From NCBI RefSeq assembly GCF_016584665.1, contig NZ_BBJB01000088.1, positions 1-38,481 on the forward strand: a stretch of DNA of 38,481 nt, read 5' to 3'. This DNA comes from Pseudanabaena sp. lw0831. GTDB taxonomy: Bacteria > Cyanobacteriota > Cyanobacteriia > Pseudanabaenales > Pseudanabaenaceae. Below the pieces are notes generated by a model. The model saw only the letters and a list, made by a program, of their open reading frames with translations. It did not search any database and was not told the origin of the DNA. How positions within the stretch are numbered: the stretch's first letter is position 1; every line of letters begins with the position of its first letter. Shown here piece by piece: positions 1-9,358 of this stretch. Both the position numbers and the translations under genes were made by a program.

Positions 1-1280
1 ATGCACAGCAATCCCCATAGGTTGTTGCCACATAGTAATGGAATCACCAGATTTGCCCGTACCTGAAATTGAGCCAAGATATCGCGATGACAGTCCGTCA
101 GACCAGCATTATCTATATCATTCACGACCTGCATTCGACCTTGGACATAGGCGGCAGCATAGTTTTCGCCGAAGCAATGGTCATGAATGGGGATTTCCAT
201 TGCTGAACTATATCCATCGACAACTGATTCGGCGACAAATTCACCATCATCAAAATTGGATTCAGGATAGAACTTAAAAATAGCAACGCGATCGCATTGC
301 AGCAATTGCTGAATTTCTTGACAAGCGGTATCAAAAATTATTGAGAGATCGAGGGATTGACGGATACGCTGAGTAATTCCTCGCAATAAGGTTTCTCGAT
401 TTGCTTGTTGGAGAATAATTTGCTCGGCTTGTTTGCGATCGCTAATATCGCGCACAATTTTAGAAATCCCGACCATCTCTCCAGCGTCGTTCATTAAAGG
501 CGAGATAGTTGCCGAGACCTCAATGCGTTTACTTTCTTTGCTGATACGGACAGTTTCAAAATGTTCTACCCGCACTCCTCGCATGAGACGCGCCAAAATC
601 TGAGGTTCCTCCTCCAAGCGGTCAGGGGGAAAAAGCATAAAAACAGGTTGCCCGATCGCTTCAGCCTCTGAGTAGCCAAATAATCTCTCAGCCGCAGGAT
701 TCCAACTAGTAATAATCCCTTCTAAAGTCTTAGTGATAATTGCGTCATCGGAGGATTCGACCACAGATGCTAAAAGCCGCAATGACTCTTCCTTTAGTCT
801 TAGCTCAAACTGACTGATGACCAGCCGACTCAAGGCTTCTAGTTGTCTGATTTGTTGCTCGGTAAGATCGTGAGGTTGGAGATCGATGACACATAGCGTT
901 CCTAAAGCAAAATTATCATCAGTAATTAATGGAACTCCAGCATAAAAACGAATATTCGGATCTTTTGTGACCAGTGGATTGTCAGCAAATCGAGGATCGA
1001 GGCTGGCATCAGGAACATTTAAAATCGCACTTCCCGCAACCGCATGACCACAAAAAGAAATATCGCGAGGTGTTTCTGTTGCCTCAATTCCAACGCGGGA
1101 CTTAAACCATTGACGATCTTTGTCAATCAATGAGATTAGGGCGATCGGGGTTCCGCATATATCCATAGCAAGTTGCGTCAAGTCGTCGTATACCTGCTCT
1201 GGCAATGTATCCAGAATTTTGTAGCGATCAAGGGCGACTAAGCGATCGCTTTCGTTAGCTGGAATATCGGGTTTCTGCAT
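1..1280 (-). CDS. GAF-PAS-GAF photosensor protein with a DXCF cyanobacteriochrome domain (C-terminus beyond the left edge)
   Basis: An uninterrupted reading frame starts at the ATG at 1280 and runs off position 1, so only about 426 N-terminal residues are visible. Seen: an N-terminal GAF domain (about residues 20-165, with SFCGHAV and GTLCVID), a PAS domain (about 168-285, SWNPAAERLFGYSE, ending RDISDRKQAEQ), and a second GAF domain from about 310. That GAF has DHCF at 367-370 and TDCHRDIL with Cys397-His398, followed by QVRANLVIPLL and LWGLL. In cyanobacteriochromes the Cys-His pair anchors the bilin and the DXCF cysteine makes a second, reversible linkage. The 28-residue spacing equals that of Cys494 and Cys522 in TePixJ. 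The output domain is not in view; kinase or diguanylate cyclase are the usual options. It starts 36 bp after the upstream hybrid kinase gene, so co-transcription is likely. Bilin binding is inferred from motifs. Confidence 0.85.
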   Translation of the reverse strand, partial: MQKPDIPANESDRLVALDRYKILDTLPEQVYDDLTQLAMDICGTPIALISLIDKDRQWFKSRVGIEATETPRDISFCGHAVAGSAILNVPDASLDPRFADNPLVTKDPNIRFYAGVPLITDDNFALGTLCVIDLQPHDLTEQQIRQLEALSRLVISQFELRLKEESLRLLASVVESSDDAIITKTLEGIITSWNPAAERLFGYSEAEAIGQPVFMLFPPDRLEEEPQILARLMRGVRVEHFETVRISKESKRIEVSATISPLMNDAGEMVGISKIVRDISDRKQAEQIILQQANRETLLRGITQRIRQSLDLSIIFDTACQEIQQLLQCDRVAIFKFYPESNFDDGEFVAESVVDGYSSAMEIPIHDHCFGENYAAAYVQGRMQVVNDIDNAGLTDCHRDILAQFQVRANLVIPLLCGNNLWGLLC

Positions 1281-1316
1281 GGAGTTAAACCATTGCTACA
1301 CATCATAAATTGCATC

Positions 1317-3746
1317 TTACATCGCATTGGATTGTAGTTGCGAATTTTGTACAAAAATTTGTTGAATTATAGTTGCAAGTTGCTTGAGTTTAATTGGTTT
1401 ACTCAAATATTCATTAGCGCCAGCTTCTAGACATTTTTCCCGATCGCCTGTCATCGCCAAAGCTGTCAGCGCAATAATTGGAATATCAACCAGATTAGGA
1501 TCGAGACGGATCTGCCGAGTTGCCTCTATCCCATTCATGACAGGCATTTGGATATCCATCAATATCAAATCAGGATGATGAGCTTTAGAGAGAGCGATCG
1601 CTTCTTGTCCATCTTTTGCTAAGAGAATTCGATAACCCTTAGCTTTAAGGTAACTCGAAACCGTCATAGAATTGACTTCATCATCATCTACAACCAATAT
1701 CAGAAAATCTTGTCTGACATCTTTATCAGTGTTTGAGAGTTCTAGTTCTGAATGCTCAACTGACAGATTGTTGGTGCCCATTTCAGTTTGAGGGTTTGAG
1801 GGAGGCAGACAAGGTAGCAAGATTGTAAAGCAACTGCCCACACCCAGTTCGCTAGTTAAGCCAACACTACCACCATGAAGCTCGACAATGCGCTTTACCA
1901 AGGCTAGCCCCAATCCCGTCCCTTCAAATTGCCGATTTAAGGCACTATCGATTTGAATAAAAGGCTGAAATAGTTTCTGAATATTCTCTGGCGCGATGCC
2001 TATACCCGTATCGCTTACAGCAATCTGTAGATAGTCTTGTGTTGTTTCTATTGTTTTATTCAGACTAGAAGGTAGTTGTGTGACTTCTAAGATGACAGAC
2101 CCTCCAGTTGGCGTAAATTTAACTGCATTACTGAGTAGATTGATTAATGCTTGACGAATACGTCGTTCATCTATTTGCAGATTAGGGAGGTTAGGCGCAA
2201 GTTTGATTGCTATTTGAATTTGCTTTTTTAGGGCTTGCTGCTTCACAAATTCTAAACTTGATTGAACTATCAGAGGGAGTGAAGCGGGAGCACAATCTAG
2301 CTCAATCTGTCCAGACTCAATTTTTGCCAAGTCCAAAATGTCGTTAATCAATTCGAGAAGATGGTTGCCGCTGCTTTCGACAATTTGCAATGCGTTAAGT
2401 TGGCGATCATTCACTGTGCCAAACACTCTATCTTGCAGTCCTTCCGTCATGCCCAAGATAGCATTGAGTGGAGTCCGCAATTCATGACTCATATTCGCCA
2501 AAAAACTATCCTTCAGCCGATGAGACTCAATTAGTTGGATATTGGTCTGTTGCAATTGCTGCAAAAGATTCTCTTGGCGCTCCATCATATGGAAGAAGGC
2601 TGTTGATAAACGACTAATTTCATCTTTGGATTTATTGTGCACACCACTTTCTATGCATGTCTCGTTGCAGGCTTCTAAAATTGGTTGCAATCGACGGTTT
2701 AGATAACGGATAAATAGCACCACAACAAAAGCCAAGACTATCGCTGACGAGAGAGTTGCACTGAAAGAGAGCAATAACGCAGGCTTGACAACCGTATCAT
2801 AGGGAATAGATTGCAACATCACCCATTGACTACTAGGCACTCTCTGATAAACCCAATAACTTTGTGTCGCATTTGATTTGAAGTATCCTTGAGATTTTCC
2901 TTGAGCTAATGCATGTTGAATCTCATCCCAAACAACTTTCAATGATGGAATTGATGCAATATTTTCTAGATTAGATACTTTGTTTGGTTCAGGAGCATAT
3001 CCTAAGAATATTCCTTCTTGAGTGACAAACACTGAATATCCACCTTCCTTGGACTTACTTTGATCGTTAAGGTTAAGATCTCTAATGTTAATATCACCAT
3101 TCACAATCCCAATCAGGTTTCCATTGCGATCGCGAATGGGACCTGCAAACGTCACCAATGGAATTGGGTAAATCTGATTAATATATGGCTTTGACCAAAA
3201 ATACTTGTTCGCCTTAATAGCATCGGTATAATATTGCAACTCAGGATATCTATCTACTTGCCAAAGTTCCACCAGACTATAATTGGCATATTCTGGAAGT
3301 TTAACACCTCGATTTGGTAGCGACTCTTCGATATAAGGTCCAAACCACTGGCGATCTACCAAGCCATTTGGAGTCTGCATCACGCCAAAGCCAGTAATCA
3401 GTTTTGGACGAATAGACATAGATGAAAGAACTATTTCGTCGTATGCGGATGGCGATCGCACCCCGTTATTTTGTAAATTGATAGTTGCTACGACTAAACT
3501 CTTTAAAAAAACCTCACTGTTACGAAGCTCAGTATCTACCTCTCTAACTTTGAGATTGGCTTCCTCAGCTAAATTGTGTAGCTTGTCAGCCTCCAAATTA
3601 AAATAAAATAGAATCCCTAACCCAGCTAATCCAATAGTAACAGGTGTCATTATTGATAAAAATAATCGCGCACCGATAGAATCCATCCCAAAATTTACTG
3701 GCTTAGATGAATTGACGAACTTTTTTTTAGATAAACTTTTTCTCAT
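1317..3746 (-). CDS. Membrane-bound hybrid histidine kinase (Cache sensor, HisKA, HATPase, receiver)
   Basis: This is a sensor kinase of 809 residues that starts at an ATG. Two transmembrane segments (about 25-49 and 322-347) bracket an extracytoplasmic region of about 270 residues. That region looks like a double Cache sensor (YWVYQ, WVMLQSIPYD near its end). A short linker and coiled coil lead to HisKA with phospho-acceptor His421 in NMSHELRTPL. The ATPase domain has its N-box around Asn540, DTGIGI at 589 and GTGLGL at 609. The C-terminal receiver has acidic residues at 687-689, phospho-acceptor Asp731 in LMDIQMPVMNG, and Lys783. The ligand cannot be told from sequence; Cache domains usually bind small molecules outside the membrane. 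The kinase-receiver half is closely similar to that of the neighbouring 1060-residue kinase. It lies in the middle of a three-gene same-strand run, 58 bp after the first gene. Confidence 0.9.
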   Translation of the reverse strand: MRKSLSKKKFVNSSKPVNFGMDSIGARLFLSIMTPVTIGLAGLGILFYFNLEADKLHNLAEEANLKVREVDTELRNSEVFLKSLVVATINLQNNGVRSPSAYDEIVLSSMSIRPKLITGFGVMQTPNGLVDRQWFGPYIEESLPNRGVKLPEYANYSLVELWQVDRYPELQYYTDAIKANKYFWSKPYINQIYPIPLVTFAGPIRDRNGNLIGIVNGDINIRDLNLNDQSKSKEGGYSVFVTQEGIFLGYAPEPNKVSNLENIASIPSLKVVWDEIQHALAQGKSQGYFKSNATQSYWVYQRVPSSQWVMLQSIPYDTVVKPALLLSFSATLSSAIVLAFVVVLFIRYLNRRLQPILEACNETCIESGVHNKSKDEISRLSTAFFHMMERQENLLQQLQQTNIQLIESHRLKDSFLANMSHELRTPLNAILGMTEGLQDRVFGTVNDRQLNALQIVESSGNHLLELINDILDLAKIESGQIELDCAPASLPLIVQSSLEFVKQQALKKQIQIAIKLAPNLPNLQIDERRIRQALINLLSNAVKFTPTGGSVILEVTQLPSSLNKTIETTQDYLQIAVSDTGIGIAPENIQKLFQPFIQIDSALNRQFEGTGLGLALVKRIVELHGGSVGLTSELGVGSCFTILLPCLPPSNPQTEMGTNNLSVEHSELELSNTDKDVRQDFLILVVDDDEVNSMTVSSYLKAKGYRILLAKDGQEAIALSKAHHPDLILMDIQMPVMNGIEATRQIRLDPNLVDIPIIALTALAMTGDREKCLEAGANEYLSKPIKLKQLATIIQQIFVQNSQLQSNAM

Positions 3747-3804
3747 ATATATCTATATCAGGGCTAAAAATATTAAGGCTAGAACGAACCCAAAAAATTA
3801 CACA

Positions 3805-6800
3805 TTATTTTTTCTCTGCATTTAAAACATGTTGAATACTAGTAGCCAATTGCTTAAGTTTGACAGGTTTTGTCAAATATTCATCCGCCCCTGCTGCCAG
3901 ACATTTTTCGCGATCGCCTGTCATCGCTAGAGCCGTCAACGCAATAATCGGAATATCAACCAGATTAGGTTCGAGACGGATCTGCCGAGTTGCTTCCAAA
4001 CCATCCATAACGGGCATTTGGATATCCATCAAGATCAAATCAGGGTGATGTAATTTAGCGATCGCGATCGCCTCCTGTCCATCCCTTGCCAATAAAATGC
4101 GATAACCCTTAGCTTCTAGATAACTAGAAAACGTAGCGATATTAGCTTCATTGTCTTCTGCTATCAAGATTAAGGGGTTCTGGGTAGCTTCGCTAGCAGA
4201 TGGTAACTCTAATGAAATAGAAACTGGTTGTAAACCTTTCACGAGTTCTGGTGAGACAGGTATGTAGGGCAACTCTATCGTGAAGCAACTTCCCAATCCT
4301 AGCTCGCTAGTTAAACTCACTCGACCACCATGCAACTCCACCATCTGCTTCACTAGAGCTAGTCCCAAACCTGTTCCTTCATATTGACGATTTAAGGCGC
4401 TGTCGATTTGGATAAAGGGCTGAAATAGTTTCTTGATATTTTCTGGGGTAATACCAATACCTGTATCGGTTATAGCAAAGCAAATCCAAGAGCTAATACT
4501 CTCGATCTCCTGAATTTCCTGCTTGCTGACTTTTAGCGTGATCCTGCCACCTTCTAAAGTGAATTTCACAGCATTATTGAGTAGATTAATCAGTACCTGA
4601 CGGATACGCCGTTCATCCATGCTCAGATCGGGTAAATTTTCAGGTAGTTTAATATCTAGCTGAATACTTTTTTTATGGGCTTGTTGTTTGATGAAGGCTA
4701 GACTAGACTGACAGAGCGAAGCCACATTAGTAGGACTGTAGTCTAGCTCAATCAGTCCCGATTCAATTTTGGCGAGGTCGAGAATATCGTTGATCAATGA
4801 CAGCAGATGGTTGCCGCTTCGTTCAACGGTTTGTAATGCTTTGAGTTGTTTCTCATTGATACTACCTAAGACTTGCTCCTGTAGAGCCTCGGTCATGCCT
4901 AAAATGGCATTGAGTGGGGTACGAAGTTCGTGGCTCATATTGGCTAAAAACTCATCCTTAAGACGGGTAGCATGGACGAGTTTTTGGTTGCTATCTGTGA
5001 GCTTTACTTCTGTTTGTTGTCGTTCTATCAGTTCTTGCTGTAATTGCTCAAACAGACTTGCCTGCTGAATAGCGATCGCTAATTGGTTTGCAGTTTGTTG
5101 TAGGAGTTGTGCTTCAGAGTCTTGCCATACTCGTTTTTCTTGGCAGGCATGAACGACCAGAAGCCCCCAGATTTTGATGGATTTCACAGGATCGACCCAC
5201 CGATTGTTTTCGCCGATGTATACTTCTTGTAAAATAGGAGCAACGATTTTGGACTGAATTTGACCTGCGATGGAATATTCTTGGAGGCAATATGTCCAGA
5301 TATCGTTCATCACATCGTCAACTATGCGAGGCTGTCCCCGCCAATAATGATCGAGCATATCCTGAGACCAAACTTCATCCCCCCAGCTTAGGTCTTTGAG
5401 ATTGGCAAATTCATCCGATACACATTCTTCGACAATTCGGGTTCGGCCGTCGGGAAAGAGCTGAAACACGATCGTGCGATCGCATTGCATCATGTCTTTA
5501 ACCTGCTGAGTTGCTTTCGATAGGATCTCGCTAACATCGAGTGATTCTAGTATGCATTGGGTGATCACCCCAAGGGCTTGCTTTTGCCGTAGTTGGAGCG
5601 CGATTTCCTGCTCTGCTTTCTGGCGTTCTGTAATATCATGTAGAGAGATCAGATATGCAGGCTGATTTTCCCATTCAATCAGCACAACTTGCATCTCACT
5701 CCCCTCTATTTTACCGTCACGGGTAAGCAGATCAATTTCAAATCGATTATTCAGGACGTTGGGTATGCCAATGATCTGCCCACTCAGTTGCTCAAATCTC
5801 ATCTTAAATGTTCCCGCTGCCGATGGGTTAGCAAAGACTATTTTTCCTTCTCGATCGACAATCAAGATCCCATCAGAGACATTAGAAACAATCAGATTTA
5901 GACGGTTTTCACTATTTACTAGTGCCGTTGTCCTTTCTTCTATTCTGCGCTCTAGTTCCTGATTGAGTCGTTGCATCTCTGACATCGTGTATGCTTGCTG
6001 GAGTGCAATACCAATGTGAGTGGCAAGTTGTTGTAGTAACTCCACATCTGACGTTTCCCAGTGACGAGGTTGCGCGCAAGCCTGTGCTGCTAATAGTCCC
6101 CAGAGCTTATCTCCTTTCAGAATAGGTACAACTATTATCGCTTTTACCTGAATCTGAATAAGGAGATTCATGTGACACCAAGTCAGCCCACCTAGATAAA
6201 CATCGTCTGTTACTTGAACACGCCCATTTCGGTAAGGCTCCACCATATTTTCTTGAAAGTGTGGATCGGTGATAGTTATTCCTAAAAGTGAATTCCATTC
6301 AGTTACAACGGATTCGGCTACCACCACACCACTCCAATTTGGTTCAAATTGATAGGCAATCACGCGATCTGTTTTTAGGAATTGGCGAATTTCTTGAACT
6401 GTCGTGTCAAGAATAACCTGCAAGTCCAGTGAAGCTTGAATGCGATTGGAGATCGCTATTAACAATGATTCATGTTCAATCTTGTGTGTTTGTTCTTGTT
6501 GAGGCGATCGCAATATGAGTTCATCAACCTGTAATAGCCCTTTTAAAGTAACAACTGCGATCGGATAGTCATGCTCATCTAGCAGTGGTAAATAACTAAT
6601 GTGATGTTGACGCAGCAAATTGATCGCTGTCACCACATCCTGAAAGGCATCCATCCGCATTGTCACAACTGGATGTGTCATCACATCTGTAACCTTAATT
6701 TCTTCAAGGGCTAAGTCTGCGACCATAAACCTCGTCAAATCTGTCGGAGTCACAATCCCTACAAGTCGAGATTCAGCCGCAACCAAAACACATGAGGCAT

Positions 6801-6987
6801 AGCTTCTAGAAGACTCTGCTCTTTTTAGATCTATCTCAAATGGAATAGATACCTGATGTTGTGCTTGATTCATCAATTGCGCTACTTCACGCAGCGAAGA
6901 CTCAGCACTAACAATCATCGGATTGTGAGCGATCGCTTGTTCTAAAAGATGTGGACTATATGTTTTGGTCACAACGAGATCTCGCAA
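3805..6987 (-). CDS. Soluble hybrid histidine kinase: CBS pair, GAF, PAS, GAF, HisKA, HATPase, receiver
   Basis: This is a 1060-residue cytoplasmic kinase with no membrane segment. Domains in order: a CBS pair (about 20-155, with DVMTHPVVTM), GAF1 (180-335), PAS (360-455), GAF2 (480-645), HisKA with His686, HATPase (N-box near 804, DTGIGI at 841, GTGLGL at 871), and a receiver with Asp988 and Lys1040. GAF1 resembles cyanobacteriochrome GAFs: it has Cys271-His272 in WCHMNLL and then VKA, VVPIL and LWGLL. DPHF stands where a DXCF motif would be, so the second cysteine is missing. GAF2 has Cys567 at the matching place, followed by Leu, and an insertion of about 18 residues before IWGLL. The apparent start at 6987 is TTG; a GTG at 6972 is an alternative. 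It is the first gene of the sensory run and divergent from kaiC. Light sensing is an inference. Confidence 0.88.
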   Translation of the reverse strand: MRDLVVTKTYSPHLLEQAIAHNPMIVSAESSLREVAQLMNQAQHQVSIPFEIDLKRAESSRSYASCVLVAAESRLVGIVTPTDLTRFMVADLALEEIKVTDVMTHPVVTMRMDAFQDVVTAINLLRQHHISYLPLLDEHDYPIAVVTLKGLLQVDELILRSPQQEQTHKIEHESLLIAISNRIQASLDLQVILDTTVQEIRQFLKTDRVIAYQFEPNWSGVVVAESVVTEWNSLLGITITDPHFQENMVEPYRNGRVQVTDDVYLGGLTWCHMNLLIQIQVKAIIVVPILKGDKLWGLLAAQACAQPRHWETSDVELLQQLATHIGIALQQAYTMSEMQRLNQELERRIEERTTALVNSENRLNLIVSNVSDGILIVDREGKIVFANPSAAGTFKMRFEQLSGQIIGIPNVLNNRFEIDLLTRDGKIEGSEMQVVLIEWENQPAYLISLHDITERQKAEQEIALQLRQKQALGVITQCILESLDVSEILSKATQQVKDMMQCDRTIVFQLFPDGRTRIVEECVSDEFANLKDLSWGDEVWSQDMLDHYWRGQPRIVDDVMNDIWTYCLQEYSIAGQIQSKIVAPILQEVYIGENNRWVDPVKSIKIWGLLVVHACQEKRVWQDSEAQLLQQTANQLAIAIQQASLFEQLQQELIERQQTEVKLTDSNQKLVHATRLKDEFLANMSHELRTPLNAILGMTEALQEQVLGSINEKQLKALQTVERSGNHLLSLINDILDLAKIESGLIELDYSPTNVASLCQSSLAFIKQQAHKKSIQLDIKLPENLPDLSMDERRIRQVLINLLNNAVKFTLEGGRITLKVSKQEIQEIESISSWICFAITDTGIGITPENIKKLFQPFIQIDSALNRQYEGTGLGLALVKQMVELHGGRVSLTSELGLGSCFTIELPYIPVSPELVKGLQPVSISLELPSASEATQNPLILIAEDNEANIATFSSYLEAKGYRILLARDGQEAIAIAKLHHPDLILMDIQMPVMDGLEATRQIRLEPNLVDIPIIALTALAMTGDREKCLAAGADEYLTKPVKLKQLATSIQHVLNAEKK

Positions 6988-7237
6988 GCATTGCTTGATA
7001 AATATGTAGTATAAAACCTATTTAAGAATTACTTTCTGCGGTCAAAAGCTTCAATATATCCCCCTCACCCCCCCTTTAAAAAGGGGAAGAATTTAATTCT
7101 CCCCCTTTTTAAAGGGGGGTTGGGAGGGATCTAGCTCAATTCTTACATGGTTTCTAAACTATTATCTCTTAAATTAAAAGCGGCTGAGAGATCTGTCACA
7201 ATAGACTAAAGGTTATGTCTGAGAAAGCTAAAAATTT
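6988..7237. promoter_or_regulatory. Divergent intergenic region between the sensor-kinase run and kaiC
   Basis: These 250 bases must hold the promoters for both the leftward sensory genes and the rightward kaiC-kaiB pair. The middle is occupied by a C-rich/G-rich inverted repeat (7060-7130). I could not pick out a convincing -35/-10 pair or a named operator. Confidence 0.4.
7060..7130. repeat. C/G-rich inverted repeat (CCCCCC-TTTAAAAA-GGGG type)
   Basis: The left arm runs from the C tracts at 7060-7074 through TTTAAAAAGGGG. It is mirrored by CCCCTTTTTAAAGGGGGG and a GGGAGGGA tail, around an AT-rich centre near 7090-7098. Relatives occur at 38398-38432 (between genes) and at 16862-16905 (inside a coding sequence). 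Its position between divergent promoters argues against a simple terminator. Confidence 0.7.
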
Positions 7238-8947
7238 ATGGTCGAAATAAACAAAAGTCTCAAAACCCAACTGCCCAAGTGTCCGACAGGCATTCAAGGG
7301 CTGGACGAAATTACTGGTGGGGGATTACCTCAAGGACGACCAACTCTAGTCTGTGGCTCGGCGGGTTGTGGTAAGACTCTGTTTGGGGTTGAGTTTCTAG
7401 TGCATGGCGCAATTGAATATGCCGAAACAGGCGTACTAATGACCTTTGAAGAAACTGCCGAAGAGATCACCCAAAACGTCACATCATTAGGATGGGATCT
7501 CGATCAGTTAGTCTCGGATGGCAAAGTGATCATTGACCATGTTTATATCAATCCTATCGGCTTAGAAGAAACTGGAGATTATGACCTTGAAGGTCTATTT
7601 ATTAGACTCGGTAGTGCTATTAAAGAAATTGGTGCAAAGCGAGTAGTTTTAGATACGATTGAAGTCTTATTTGCAGGTCTAAATAACACCAATATTGTGC
7701 GGGCAGAGTTACGCCGTTTATTTAGCTGGTTAAAGTCACAGGGTGTAACGGCAATTATTACTGGAGAGCGAGGAGAGCATACCTTAACACGTCAGGGACT
7801 AGAGGAATATGTCTCAGATTGTGTAATTCGATTAGAACAGAGAACTGCGGAAGAAATTACAACCCGCTATCTCCAAATATTTAAATATCGAGGTTCTCGG
7901 CATGGCTCTAATGAATATCCATTTTTGATTGAGGAAAATGGCATTTCTGTCGTACCGATCACCTCAGTTGGTCTAGATTATGAAATATCTACTGAACGAG
8001 TCTCAACAGGAATTTCTCGCCTTGATAAAATGTTAGATGGTGGCGGATACTATCGGGGTAGCAGTATTTTGGTCACGGGAATGGCGGGAACTGGTAAGAC
8101 GACATTAGCTGGTTTTTTTGCCTCAGCAACATGCGATCGCGGTGAACGCTGTCTTTATTTGGCAACAGAGGAAGCTCCTCAACAAATCTTGAGAAATCAA
8201 CGCTCCGTTGGACTTGATTTGACCCATCATGTCGAGAATAGACTATTGAGATTTGAGTCGGTACGACCAACTGCCTATGGATTAGAAATGCGTTTGCAAA
8301 TTATCGAGACTTGGGTTAAAGAATTTCAGCCTAGCTCTGTAGTGATCGATCCAATGAGTAATCTTGCCACCATTGGGACGTTGAACCAAACCAAAAATTT
8401 TCTCATGCGCTTGATCGACATGTTTAAATCTCAACAAATCACTGTTTTCTTTACTAACCTTCTCCAAGGTGGTGCGCCTTTAGAGCATACAGAACTGGGT
8501 GTGTCATCTCTGATGGACACTTGGTTAGAACTTCGGACTATAGAAACTAATGGGGAGCGCAATCGGACTCTTTATGTCCTTAAGTCTCGCGGTATGCAAC
8601 ATTCTAATCAAATCCGTGAGTTTGTCTTAACGAGTAATGGCATAGAGTTGCTAGATGTATACTTAGGACAGAACAACTTCCTGACTGGAACCGAAAGAGT
8701 CGCGCAACAATCTAAAGAGAAATTAGCCCAACTCAGCCGCAAGCAAGAATTTGACCGTAAAAAACTACGACTTGTGCAGCAACAATCGCTTGTACAGGCT
8801 CAAATTAAAGCCCTTGAAATTCAACTAGCGATTGAGCAAGCAGAATTAGATATGTTTAGTCAGCAAGAAGAGACTGCTCAACAAGTTTTAACTGAAAATA
8901 AATTTAACATGTCAGTCCTTCGTAAAGCCGATCAAACAGATTTATAA
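7238..8947 (+). CDS. kaiC: KaiC-family double-domain clock ATPase
   Basis: KaiC is the hexameric ATPase and autokinase of the cyanobacterial clock. Two RecA-like domains are visible. CI has Walker A GSAGCGKT at 40-47, catalytic Glu71-Glu72 and LDTIEVL at 138-144. CII has Walker A GMAGTGKT at 281-288, Glu311-Glu312 and VVIDPMSN at 368-375. The positions matching phosphosites Ser431 and Thr432 of the Synechococcus elongatus protein fall in GVSSLMDT, giving Ser423-Ser424. At 569 residues it is about 50 longer than the standard 519. The extra C-terminus (about 485-550) is rich in Gln, Lys and Glu and looks like a coiled coil, in place of the usual KaiA-binding tail. kaiB follows 42 bp downstream; no kaiA is in the window. 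It is probably a non-standard KaiC paralogue rather than the core clock copy. Confidence 0.88.
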   Translation: MVEINKSLKTQLPKCPTGIQGLDEITGGGLPQGRPTLVCGSAGCGKTLFGVEFLVHGAIEYAETGVLMTFEETAEEITQNVTSLGWDLDQLVSDGKVIIDHVYINPIGLEETGDYDLEGLFIRLGSAIKEIGAKRVVLDTIEVLFAGLNNTNIVRAELRRLFSWLKSQGVTAIITGERGEHTLTRQGLEEYVSDCVIRLEQRTAEEITTRYLQIFKYRGSRHGSNEYPFLIEENGISVVPITSVGLDYEISTERVSTGISRLDKMLDGGGYYRGSSILVTGMAGTGKTTLAGFFASATCDRGERCLYLATEEAPQQILRNQRSVGLDLTHHVENRLLRFESVRPTAYGLEMRLQIIETWVKEFQPSSVVIDPMSNLATIGTLNQTKNFLMRLIDMFKSQQITVFFTNLLQGGAPLEHTELGVSSLMDTWLELRTIETNGERNRTLYVLKSRGMQHSNQIREFVLTSNGIELLDVYLGQNNFLTGTERVAQQSKEKLAQLSRKQEFDRKKLRLVQQQSLVQAQIKALEIQLAIEQAELDMFSQQEETAQQVLTENKFNMSVLRKADQTDL

Positions 8948-8989
8948 ATATCGAAAAAACCTAAAGAGCGATTTGGGACTTAGCAAGCA

Positions 8990-9310
8990 ATGGATATCAA
9001 TACAATAGAGAATCTAACTCCACCTGAGGAAGAAATATGGGAACTACGGCTGTATGTCGCGGGGAAATCGGCTAAATCACTTTTAGCGATCGCTAATTTG
9101 CAAAAAATCTGTGAGGAGTACCTCGACGGGCGCTATCGCATTGAGGTAATTGATTTAGTTGAGCAGCCGCATATTGCCAGAAAAGATCAGATTATTGCAG
9201 TTCCAACTTTAATCAAAAAATTACCTCTTCCCTTTAAGCAAATTATTGGTGATTTATCCAATCAAGAAAAAGTCCTAATTGGATTAGAGTTACGAAAACT
9301 TAGTCATTGA
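8990..9310 (+). CDS. kaiB: KaiB clock protein
   Basis: KaiB is the thioredoxin-like, fold-switching protein that binds the KaiC CI ring and sequesters KaiA. The 106 residues align along nearly their whole length with Kai[15 protein letters not shown] near the start, then [22 protein letters not shown], and [17 protein letters not shown] near the end. These include the Pro-rich turn and the conserved GDLS. The N-terminus is about ten residues longer than the short classical form, and there is no long C-terminal tail. It lies 42 bp after kaiC on the same strand, so the pair is probably one transcript. The order kaiC-kaiB is the reverse of the classical kaiB-kaiC order, which supports a paralogous clock module. 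Confidence 0.9.
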   Translation: MDINTIENLTPPEEEIWELRLYVAGKSAKSLLAIANLQKICEEYLDGRYRIEVIDLVEQPHIARKDQIIAVPTLIKKLPLPFKQIIGDLSNQEKVLIGLELRKLSH

Positions 9311-9358
9311 TAGGACTTATGCGTAAGCCCTAAAATTGTTCATAAATACTATCCATAC

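Noticed and set aside
1-334. Short frames on the plus strand and in a second minus frame at the left edge
   Set aside because: They are out-of-frame readings of the GAF gene, whose frame is open to position 1 and has strong domain motifs.
7238-8947. Calling this the core circadian KaiC
   Set aside because: The Ser-Ser phosphosites, unusual C-terminus, gene order and absence of kaiA speak for a paralogue.
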